NCBI RefSeq assembly: GCF_007692655.1 | Contig: NZ_REBQ01000074.1 | Location: 1-64,000 of the forward strand | Direction: 5' to 3' | Length of the DNA: 64,000 nucleotides | DNA from: Halomonas sp. | GTDB taxonomy: Bacteria > Pseudomonadota > Gammaproteobacteria > Pseudomonadales > Halomonadaceae | Shown: positions 30,543-37,809 of the stretch, one piece after another | Layout of the letters: each line of letters starts with the position of its first letter | Numbering within the stretch: the first letter of the stretch is position 1 | The notes under the pieces: generated by a model | What the model was told of the DNA's origin: nothing | Seen by the model: the letters and a program-made list of their open reading frames with translations, nothing else | Database searches by the model: none | Program-made: the position numbers and the translations under genes

Positions 30543-31772
30543 ATGGCGGTGGGAAATATTCCTTTTCCAGAGTTGCCACCCCTAGAAGGGGTGCGCCTGG
30601 GAGTTGCAATGGCGGGTATTAAAAAGCCAGATCGCCGTGATTTGGTGGTAATTGAGCTGCCTGAAACCGCAACGGTCTCTGGTGTATTTACCCGCAATGC
30701 CTTTTGCGCAGCGCCTGTGTTGGTGGCTAAACAGCACCTTGAGCAGTGCCGTGCGAGCCAACGTTCGCCGCGCTTTTGGTTAATCAATACCGGCAATGCC
30801 AATGCGGGTACTGGCGAATCGGGCTTGCGCGATGCACGCACCAGCTGTGCTGAGCTTGCCCAACAGGTCGGGGTTTCTGAGCAGGAGGTGCTACCTTTCT
30901 CAACGGGTGTCATTGGCGAGCCTCTGCCCATGGAGCGCTTGCTGGCGGGGTTAGCTCCGGCCCTGGAAAGCTTGTCTGGCGATGGGGCTGCTTGGCAGCA
31001 AGCAGGTCAGGGCATTTTAACCACGGATACCCGGGCAAAAGGGTCGACCGTTACACTGGCAATTGGCGATCAGCAGGTGACGATTAACGGCATTGCCAAA
31101 GGGTCGGGCATGATCAAACCCAATATGGCGACCATGTTGGGCTTTGTGGTGACCAACGCTGCCATTGAGGCGCCGTTATTGGATCGTTTACTGCGTGAGA
31201 CCGTGGATCGCTCCTTTAACTGCATTACGGTGGACAGCGACACCTCCACCAATGACGCCTGTATGTTAGCCGCGACCGGCACAGGGCCTCGAGTAGAGAG
31301 CGAAGAGCAAGTTGCCGTCTTCCGTAATGCTTTGCAGCGCGTAATGACAGAGCTTGCACAGGCAATTATTCGCGACGGAGAAGGGGCAACGAAATTTGTT
31401 ACCCTGCAGGTGGGTGAGGCAAAGAGTCATCAAGAGGCCCTTGATGTGGCTTTTACCGTTGCTCACTCCCCCTTGGTCAAAACGGCGCTGTACGCCTCAG
31501 ATGCCAATTGGGGGCGTATTTTGGCAGCCGTGGGTCGTGCCCCGGTAGAAGATTTTGACGTCAATCGGGTGGTGATTGACTTAGGTGATGTGCGCTTAGT
31601 CGAAAATGGTGGTCGTGCCTCAGGCTACACCGAAGCTGCTGGAAGCGCGGTTATGGCGCAATCAGACATTACCATTCGCATTACTTTGGGGCGCGGCGAA
31701 GAAAGTGCCACGGTATGGACTTCCGACCTTTCCCATGACTATGTGTCCATCAACGCGGATTATCGCAGTTAG
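30543..31772 (+). CDS. argJ: Glutamate N-acetyltransferase / amino-acid acetyltransferase ArgJ
   Basis: ArgJ recycles the acetyl group from N-acetylornithine to glutamate in arginine synthesis; bifunctional members also use acetyl-CoA. It is an Ntn-type enzyme that cleaves itself before a threonine, here in KGSGMIKPNMATMLGF between Ala and Thr. TRAKGSTVTL, DSDTSTNDACML and the C-terminal LSHDYVSINADYRS are family marks. 409 residues. AAAGGAG precedes the ATG. secA-argJ-mutT order is shared with pseudomonads as I recall it. Confidence 0.95.
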   Translation: MAVGNIPFPELPPLEGVRLGVAMAGIKKPDRRDLVVIELPETATVSGVFTRNAFCAAPVLVAKQHLEQCRASQRSPRFWLINTGNANAGTGESGLRDARTSCAELAQQVGVSEQEVLPFSTGVIGEPLPMERLLAGLAPALESLSGDGAAWQQAGQGILTTDTRAKGSTVTLAIGDQQVTINGIAKGSGMIKPNMATMLGFVVTNAAIEAPLLDRLLRETVDRSFNCITVDSDTSTNDACMLAATGTGPRVESEEQVAVFRNALQRVMTELAQAIIRDGEGATKFVTLQVGEAKSHQEALDVAFTVAHSPLVKTALYASDANWGRILAAVGRAPVEDFDVNRVVIDLGDVRLVENGGRASGYTEAAGSAVMAQSDITIRITLGRGEESATVWTSDLSHDYVSINADYRS

Positions 31773-31831
31773 TTATTGGCTCAAGCGAGAGTCACTCACT
31801 AGTCGTGGTAAAGGGCAAACGCAGCTAGATA

Positions 31832-31854
31832 GCGCCGATTGATGCTATCGGCGC
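31832..31854 (+). other. GC-rich hairpin upstream of the mutT-thiE fusion gene
   Basis: GCGCCGAT (31832-31839) and ATCGGCGC (31847-31854) form a perfect 8-bp stem with a 7-base loop. No T-run follows, so it is not a standard terminator. It lies 22 bases before the likely start of the next gene and may shape its leader. Confidence 0.45.
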
Positions 31855-31876
31855 GCAGACAGTGGATAAAGACGTA

Positions 31877-32833
31877 ATGAGTGTAAAGGTAAAACGACGG
31901 GTTCACGTCGCGGCAGCTGCGATTATCAGCGCCGATCAACAGCAGGTACTGATCGCTCGTCGGCCGTCAAGCGTCGATCATGGCGGGCTATGGGAATTTC
32001 CGGGTGGCAAGTTGGCCCCTTACGAGACCGGGCTTGAGGGGTTAAAACGTGAGCTGCACGAGGAGCTGGGCATTGAGATTGTGTGTGCCCAGCCACTGAT
32101 TCGTGTGCATCATGAGTATCCAGACAAGCACATCTTGCTAGACGTATGGCAAGTGCATGAGTTTGCTGGTGAACCTTTTGGTCGAGAAGGGCAGGCGGTG
32201 CGCTGGGTGCCCATGAGTGAGCTATCCAATTACCCTTTCCCCGCAGCCAATGTGCCCATTCTGCGCGCGGTAAGGCTTCCCACTGAGTATCTGATAACTG
32301 GTGAAGAAGCCGACGAGGCGCGGTTTGACGCATGCTTAGAACGAGCGCTGCGTGAAGACAACATTCGCCTGGTTCAACTGCGCGCGAAACAGTTGGACGA
32401 AGCGGCTTACCTCGCCCGTGCCCAGCGTGCTCTAAGCCTGTGTCACCAGCACGGTGCCAGGCTGTTGCTTAATGCTGAGCCAGCGCTGCTTGATCATATT
32501 GATGCTGATGGCATTCATTTGACCAGTGAGCGACTCATGCAGCTAGAGCGCCGTCCGATTGCTGAGAATAAGTGGCTGTCGGCATCCACGCATAACCAAA
32601 CGCAGCTCACTCAGGCGGCGGCTTTAGGTTGTGATTTTGTGAGCCTATCGCCGCTTCGCACTACGCCGTCACACCCAGAAGTATCGCCGCTGGGCTGGCA
32701 TGATTTTCAACAGCTGGTTGAGCGTGCGGGCATGCCGGTGTTTGCCCTTGGTGGTATGACGCGCTTTGATGCCAACCATGCCCGTGCCGTGGGCGCTCAG
32801 GGGATCGCCTCTATCCGCGATTTCTGGAAATAA
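31877..32833 (+). CDS. Nudix hydrolase (MutT) fused to a thiamine-phosphate-synthase-like domain
   Basis: The N-terminal domain is a Nudix hydrolase of MutT type, which would remove 8-oxo-dGTP; its box lies at about 43-66, GGKLAPYE through REL and EEL. After about residue 135 there is a ThiE/TenI-like barrel, with LRAKQLDEAAYL, DADGIHLTSERL, FVSLSPLRTTPSHP and VFALGGMT. Whether the second half still acts on thiamine intermediates is uncertain. ATG at 31877 is chosen over an in-frame GTG at 31862; neither has a strong ribosome site. 318 residues. This fusion occurs in other gammaproteobacteria next to secA-argJ. Confidence 0.88.
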   Translation: MSVKVKRRVHVAAAAIISADQQQVLIARRPSSVDHGGLWEFPGGKLAPYETGLEGLKRELHEELGIEIVCAQPLIRVHHEYPDKHILLDVWQVHEFAGEPFGREGQAVRWVPMSELSNYPFPAANVPILRAVRLPTEYLITGEEADEARFDACLERALREDNIRLVQLRAKQLDEAAYLARAQRALSLCHQHGARLLLNAEPALLDHIDADGIHLTSERLMQLERRPIAENKWLSASTHNQTQLTQAAALGCDFVSLSPLRTTPSHPEVSPLGWHDFQQLVERAGMPVFALGGMTRFDANHARAVGAQGIASIRDFWK

Positions 32834-32859
32834 AGCAGCGCTAGCGATTTGTTACTACA

Positions 32860-32905
32860 AAAACGCCTGCCTCGGAGTTATCCAAGGCAGGCGTTTTGTT
32901 TTTCT
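32860..32905. terminator. Terminator between mutT-thiE and aguB
   Basis: AAAACGCCTGCCT (32860-32872) pairs with AGGCAGGCGTTTT (32885-32897) around a 12-base loop, followed by GTTTTTC. A-rich bases on the 5' side give a T-tract on the reverse strand as well, so it can serve both convergent genes. Confidence 0.85.
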
Positions 32906-32942
32906 GCCAGTTTTAACTATGCAGTTTTAACTATGGCCTAAG

Positions 32943-33845
32943 CTAATCCCTGTAGCGGCGGGTCAAGTCGCCATAGGCATCCACTCGGCGGTCGCGTAGA
33001 TAGGGCCAGATGCGCCGGGTATTCTCGCTACGTGCCATATCAAGCGTGACGACTAACTGCTCAGACTCTTCTCCCGCATGGGCCAATAGCTCTCCCTGAG
33101 GGCCGCAGATAAAGCTACCGCCCCAGAATTGAATGCCATCGCCGACAGCGGAGTGATCCGCCTCGAAGCCGACGCGGTTGGCCACTATCACGGGCAGGCC
33201 GTTAGCCACGCCATGGGCGCGCTGAATCACGGTCCAGGCATCTTTCTGACGGCTTTTTTCAGCCTCGTCGTCGTTGGGGTCCCAGCCAATTGCGGTCGGG
33301 TAGAGCAGTAAATCGGCGCCTGCCAGGGCCATCAAGCGCGCGGCTTCTGGGTACCACTGATCCCAGCACACCAGCACGCCCAGGCGTCCTACCGAGGTTT
33401 CAATCGGCGTAAACCCCTCTTTGCGGGCGCTGTCGTGATCCCCTGGGGTAAAGTAAAACTTCTCATAAAAGCCAGGATCATCGGGGATATGCATCTTGCG
33501 GTACTGGCCTACACGGCCCTTGGCACGGTCATAGACCACCGCCGTATTGTGATATAGCCCCGCAGCGCGGCGCTCAAACAGTGATCCTACTAGCACAATG
33601 TCAAGTTCTTGAGCGAGCGCCGCCAGGCGCTGCCCGGTAGGCCCATCGAGTGGCTCAGCGAGGTCAAACAGCGAAGGGTCTTCAAATTGGCAAAAGTAGT
33701 GGGTGGCATGGAGCTCTTGAAGCAGCACCAATTGCGCGCCTTGTTTAACGGCGCTACGAATCCCCTCTTCACTGGCCGCAAGGCTGCGGGCTTTATCAGG
33801 CCAAGCGGGTTGTTGTACAACGCCGACGGTCAGAGTGGTTGGCAT
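32943..33845 (-). CDS. aguB: N-carbamoylputrescine amidase
   Basis: Nitrilase-superfamily enzyme that hydrolyses N-carbamoylputrescine to putrescine. The Glu-Lys-Cys triad is visible as E44 (LLQELHATHYF), K117 (YRKMHIP) and C160 (VLVCWDQWYPEAARL). ATG at 33845 is preceded by AGGAG; a 15-codon extension into aguA is rejected. 300 residues. It lies 10 bases after aguA, forming a two-step operon from agmatine to putrescine. Confidence 0.93.
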   Translation of the reverse strand: MPTTLTVGVVQQPAWPDKARSLAASEEGIRSAVKQGAQLVLLQELHATHYFCQFEDPSLFDLAEPLDGPTGQRLAALAQELDIVLVGSLFERRAAGLYHNTAVVYDRAKGRVGQYRKMHIPDDPGFYEKFYFTPGDHDSARKEGFTPIETSVGRLGVLVCWDQWYPEAARLMALAGADLLLYPTAIGWDPNDDEAEKSRQKDAWTVIQRAHGVANGLPVIVANRVGFEADHSAVGDGIQFWGGSFICGPQGELLAHAGEESEQLVVTLDMARSENTRRIWPYLRDRRVDAYGDLTRRYRD

Positions 33846-33855
33846 GATGGCTCCT

Positions 33856-34920
33856 TTAATCAATCTCAGTTGATCGAGTCTTGGGGGCAAGTGTGCCCTG
33901 CGGCAGTTGCATGGTTAAGCAGTGAAGGCTGCCGTGCTGGCGAATTACGCTGGTGCAGTCAATCGGGATCAGGGCGCGTTCGGGAAACGCTTGCGCTAAT
34001 GCTTTGAGTGCCGTGACATCTGCCGGGTCTCCGTAAGTGGGAACCAGCACGGCCTGATTAATAATCAAAAAATTGGCGTAGGTCGCTGGCAGGCGGTGAC
34101 CATCGTCTGGGTCGAAACAAGCGTTAGGCCAGGGCAGGGCTATCAGCCGATAGGGCTCGCCACTGCGCTGGCGAAAGTTTTTTAGCTCTTGCTCCATGGC
34201 CATCAATGCTGAGTAGTGCGGGTCGTTTGGGTCATCGCAGCGTACGTAGGCGATGGTGGACGGATTGCAAAAGCGGGCCAGGGTATCGATATGGCTGTCG
34301 GTATCGTCACCTTCTAAGTGGCCGTTGGCTAGCCAAAGCACACGGTCGACCCCCAAATCCTGGGCAAGCAGAGCTTCTACACCTTCGCGGGATAGGCTGG
34401 GGTTGCGGTTGGGATTCAGTAAGCACGCTTCGGTAGTCAGCAGCGTGCCTTCTCCGTCAGTCTCAATGCCGCCACCTTCCAGCACTAAATCCCTAGAGGC
34501 AACGGGGCACGTCCATGCCCCCGCATCGGCGAGCCACTGGGTAAGTAGGTTGTCGCGTTGTGCAGGGAACTTTCCGCCCCAGCCGGTAAAGGTGTAGTCC
34601 AGCATCAACAGTTGGTTATCTTCGTCGATCACACTGATGGGCCCATGGTCACGCGCCCAGGTGTCATCGGTGGGTGCGACAATAAGCAGCAGGCGGCCGG
34701 TGGGCACGCCATAAGCGTCAAAGGTGTCGGCTAAACGTTTTTTCGTCCATTCATCAGGAACGCAAATGAGGACACGCTGGTAATGTGCCGTGGCGATCAC
34801 AATACGCTCAAGGGTTGCTTCAATACGCGCAAGCAAAGGTGCCCAATCGCCGTCGTGGCGCGGCCAGGTCAGTTGTATGCCGTCTTGAGGGTGCCACTCG
34901 GGGAGTAAGCGGTGAGTCAT
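33856..34920 (-). CDS. aguA: Agmatine deiminase
   Basis: Converts agmatine to N-carbamoylputrescine and ammonia. The guanidine-modifying fold shows QLTWPRHDGDW, WARDHGPISV, LEGGGIETDGEGTLLTTE, and GHLEGDDTDSHIDTLARF. The nucleophile is C334 in GSLHCLTMQ. ATG at 34920 gives 354 residues; a TTG three codons upstream is possible. No clear ribosome site is seen. Upstream of aguBA on the reverse strand, TTAACA and ATAAAG spaced by 17 bases could be its promoter. Confidence 0.94.
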   Translation of the reverse strand: MTHRLLPEWHPQDGIQLTWPRHDGDWAPLLARIEATLERIVIATAHYQRVLICVPDEWTKKRLADTFDAYGVPTGRLLLIVAPTDDTWARDHGPISVIDEDNQLLMLDYTFTGWGGKFPAQRDNLLTQWLADAGAWTCPVASRDLVLEGGGIETDGEGTLLTTEACLLNPNRNPSLSREGVEALLAQDLGVDRVLWLANGHLEGDDTDSHIDTLARFCNPSTIAYVRCDDPNDPHYSALMAMEQELKNFRQRSGEPYRLIALPWPNACFDPDDGHRLPATYANFLIINQAVLVPTYGDPADVTALKALAQAFPERALIPIDCTSVIRQHGSLHCLTMQLPQGTLAPKTRSTEID

Positions 34921-34989
34921 AGTAGCCAACGTTGTGTATGCCTTTATGCCATAAAAATAAACAGTGTTAAGCGACGCCTAGATAAAATA

Positions 34990-35018
34990 GCCGATTCCTA
35001 GGCAAGCAGGAAATCGGC
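34990..35018. other. Inverted repeat in the aguA/lolC divergent region
   Basis: GCCGATTCCT (34990-34999) pairs with AGGAAATCGGC (35008-35018) with one bulged base and an 8-base loop. It lies in the 234-bp divergent gap between aguA and lolC. It could be an operator or leader hairpin. Nothing else certain is seen in that gap. Confidence 0.4.
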
Positions 35019-35154
35019 GCAATGTAGGTGCTCCGGCAACAAGTTGCAAGCTTACTGTGAACGCTGGTTGTGTTGGCTGCTCTAATGGGCGTTTGAACAT
35101 GCAGAGAGCCTAAAAAAACCGTACCATGAGCGCTTATTGATAAGGAATGACGCC

Positions 35155-36396
35155 ATGCTTGATCGTTTGCCTTTTCTGGTGGGGCTGCGCTACGTGCGCG
35201 CTAAACGCCGGAACCACTTTATTTCGTTTATTTCGCTTACCTCTATGTTGGGATTAATGTTGGGGGTCGCCGTACTTATTCTGGTGTTGTCGGTGATGAA
35301 CGGCTTTGACCATGAATTGCGTACGCGCATTTTAGGCATGGTGCCCCACGCTAAAATTGAAGCTCGAGAGGGCATGGTTGAGTGGCAGGCGCTTGCCGAA
35401 GAGTTGATGCAACGCGAGAGGGTGATTGGTGCAGCGCCCTTTGTGGAGCAGCAGGGTATGTTCTCAGCGGCTGGGCGCAATCAAGGTGCCATGGTGAATG
35501 GCATTAACCCGGATTGGGAAGGCCGGGTGTCCATTATTGGCCGGCATATGCGTCAAGGTGAACTGGCTGACCTGGTGCCCGGGGAATGGAACGTGGTGCT
35601 GGGCTCTATGCTGGCACGTAGCTTAGGCGTTGGCGTTGGCGATCGTGTGACGCTATTGGTTCCCGAAGCATCCATTACCCCAGCAGGGGTCTTCCCCCGC
35701 TTAAAGCGCTTTACCGTTAGCGGTATTTTTAGTGTCGGCGCTGATTTAGATGCCAATTTGGCCTATGCCAACATTGAGGATATGCAAACGCTTGCGCGGA
35801 TGGGCGATACGGTAGGCGGCTTACGTCTAGAGCTTGATGATCTGTTTGTAGCCGGTAGTGAAACCCAGGCGATCCTTAATGAGCTCGGCTCAGGGTATAG
35901 CGGCAGTGACTGGACGTTCTCCCACGGCAACTTGTTCCAGGCTATTCAAATGGAAAAGCGCATGATTGCGCTGCTGTTAACCGTCATTATCGCCGTGGCA
36001 GCGTTTAATATCGTCTCCACCTTGGTCATGGTGGTTACTGACAAGCGCGCAGACATCGCTATTTTACGTACCATTGGGGCAACCCCACGTTCAATTATGG
36101 GTATTTTTATTGTTCAAGGCATGGCCATTGGGATCATTGGCATCGCAATAGGGGTGGCCGTCGGGGTGTTATTGGCACTGACCATTGCGGATCTGATTGG
36201 CTGGATAGAAGGCGTGCTGGGAATTCAGTTCCTGGATGCGGGCGTCTATTTCGTTAGTAATTTGCCTTCTCGTCTGCACTGGGATGATGTTACTCGCATC
36301 GTATTGGCAGCCTTTGGCTTGACGTTCCTGTCAACGCTTTATCCTGCTTGGCGTGCGGCCCGTGTTCAGCCAGCGGATGTGTTGCGCTATGAATAA
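35155..36396 (+). CDS. lolC: Lipoprotein-releasing ABC transporter permease LolC/LolE (possibly LolF-type)
   Basis: Inner-membrane subunit of the transporter that extracts lipoproteins for LolA. The N-terminal LPFLVGLRYVRAKRRNHFISFIS segment and first helix, a large periplasmic domain (about 50-265) and three C-terminal helices in FtsX-type topology fit the family. The LRTIGATPRSIMGIF coupling region and C-terminal YPAWRAARVQPADVLRYE are diagnostic. ATG at 35155 follows AAGGA; 413 residues. E. coli has lolC-lolD-lolE; only one permease gene is present here, so a homodimeric LolF-like arrangement is possible unless a second copy is elsewhere. Confidence 0.92.
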   Translation: MLDRLPFLVGLRYVRAKRRNHFISFISLTSMLGLMLGVAVLILVLSVMNGFDHELRTRILGMVPHAKIEAREGMVEWQALAEELMQRERVIGAAPFVEQQGMFSAAGRNQGAMVNGINPDWEGRVSIIGRHMRQGELADLVPGEWNVVLGSMLARSLGVGVGDRVTLLVPEASITPAGVFPRLKRFTVSGIFSVGADLDANLAYANIEDMQTLARMGDTVGGLRLELDDLFVAGSETQAILNELGSGYSGSDWTFSHGNLFQAIQMEKRMIALLLTVIIAVAAFNIVSTLVMVVTDKRADIAILRTIGATPRSIMGIFIVQGMAIGIIGIAIGVAVGVLLALTIADLIGWIEGVLGIQFLDAGVYFVSNLPSRLHWDDVTRIVLAAFGLTFLSTLYPAWRAARVQPADVLRYE

Positions 36397-37141
36397 CGGT
36401 TTTCGAAATGAGAATGCAGACATGAGTATGCCCATGGAAACACCCCAAGAAGCCGCCATTATGCTTGATTGCCAGGGCCTGACCAGAACGTACAGTGAAG
36501 GGCCACAAGACTTGACGGTACTGGATCAGCTTAATTTGCAGGTGCGTGCTGGAGAGCGGGTCGCTATTGTCGGTAGCTCTGGTTCTGGAAAGACAACGCT
36601 GCTTAACCTCTTGGGCGGTCTTGACCGCCCTAGTGAGGGCAGTGTTGTGATCGCTGGCGAGCCGCTGTCCGGCTTGAATGAAGCGGCGCTAGGGCGCTTT
36701 CGTAACCGCTATATTGGCTTTGTTTACCAATTTCACCATCTGCTGGCAGAATTTACCGCGGTAGAGAATGCGGCGTTGCCGTTGATTATTCGTGGCCAGT
36801 CGAAAAAACAGGCCGAGCAGCGTGCCATGCAGATACTCGAACGGGTCGGTATGCAGCCACGGGCGGACCATAAACCAGGTGAGCTATCCGGGGGCGAGCG
36901 TCAGCGCGTGGCGATAGCCAGAGCGCTAGTGACAGACCCAAGCCTGGTATTGATGGATGAGCCCACGGGCAACCTGGACCAGACCACGGCGGCGACCATT
37001 TTGGCACTAATGGATGAGCTGGCCAAAGAGAGTGCCTGTGCGTTTGTGATTGTCACCCACGACGTAGGACTTGCTGCACACCAAGACCGAGTGCTTAAGC
37101 TTGATGGCGGCAAGTTAGTAGAAGAAAGCGCCGTGATTTGA
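36389..37141 (+). CDS. lolD: Lipoprotein-releasing ABC transporter ATPase LolD
   Basis: ATPase of the Lol complex. With the ATG at 36389, Walker A GSSGSGKT is at 62-69, the Q-loop in VYQFHHLL, the ABC signature LSGGERQ at 166-172 and Walker B into DEPTG at 190-194. The N-terminal ~25 residues exceed E. coli LolD, so starts at 36422 or 36461 are equally possible; 36389 overlaps the lolC stop and has no ribosome site. It ends 19 bases from the convergent DUF2062 gene. Confidence 0.93.
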   Translation: MNNGFRNENADMSMPMETPQEAAIMLDCQGLTRTYSEGPQDLTVLDQLNLQVRAGERVAIVGSSGSGKTTLLNLLGGLDRPSEGSVVIAGEPLSGLNEAALGRFRNRYIGFVYQFHHLLAEFTAVENAALPLIIRGQSKKQAEQRAMQILERVGMQPRADHKPGELSGGERQRVAIARALVTDPSLVLMDEPTGNLDQTTAATILALMDELAKESACAFVIVTHDVGLAAHQDRVLKLDGGKLVEESAVI

Positions 37142-37160
37142 CTATCGGCCAACCCCTCGC

Positions 37161-37712
37161 CTAATCATCAAGCTCTGCTTCAATCTGGGCCCGCCGCTGC
37201 CGACGCTTCAGGCCGCGGCGTTTCCAGTGGTGAGAGACGTGCCAGCGCCAGATTAAACGAATGCCCACATTGACGACGATGGCCAAGATAACGGCTGTCA
37301 CTAATGAGCCGACGATCAACGGCGGCATCATGTCGTGCATCTGCTCAGCTATCCAGCGTGTCGAAATACGCGATGGTGCTTCGCGTACCGGCGTTCCCAG
37401 TATGAAAGTTCCCACCCGATAATTGCCGTAAAAGATCAGCGGCATGGTCAAAGGGTTCGTGATCCACACCAAACCTACCGATAGCGCTAAGTTGCAGCGA
37501 GTTAGGCGAGCGCCCAACGCCGCGACCACCATCTGGAAGGGGATGGGCAACATGGCGCAAAATACGCCCACGCTAAACGCATTCGCTACGCTTCGGCGAG
37601 TTAAAAGCCATAAACCCGGGTCTGCTATCAGCGGCGCCATAAAACGTAACGAGCGCTGTTTCCTGATGGTGTCGGGTTTTGGCATGTAGCGCTGCAGGAA
37701 ACGGCGCGGCAT
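37161..37712 (-). CDS. DUF2062 membrane protein
   Basis: A 183-residue protein of the DUF2062 family, function unknown. The N-terminus is basic; hydrophobic segments lie at about 45-70, 78-97 and 132-153. The family core includes SVANAFSVGVFCAMLPIPFQM and GLVWITNPLTMPLIFYGNY, a loop with conserved NPLT. The C-terminus is highly charged (HWKRRGLKRRQRR). As I recall, it also neighbours lolCDE and comEC in pseudomonads, suggesting a membrane or envelope role; no specific function is claimed. Confidence 0.85.
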   Translation of the reverse strand: MPRRFLQRYMPKPDTIRKQRSLRFMAPLIADPGLWLLTRRSVANAFSVGVFCAMLPIPFQMVVAALGARLTRCNLALSVGLVWITNPLTMPLIFYGNYRVGTFILGTPVREAPSRISTRWIAEQMHDMMPPLIVGSLVTAVILAIVVNVGIRLIWRWHVSHHWKRRGLKRRQRRAQIEAELDD

Positions 37713-37809
37713 GACGGATACTCTTACTTATCGATGTGGCCTATTATCCATATAGCGTTGCCCTTCGGCTATGCTAGGCAAGCAATCAACCGTCGCTAAG
37801 GAGGGCCGA

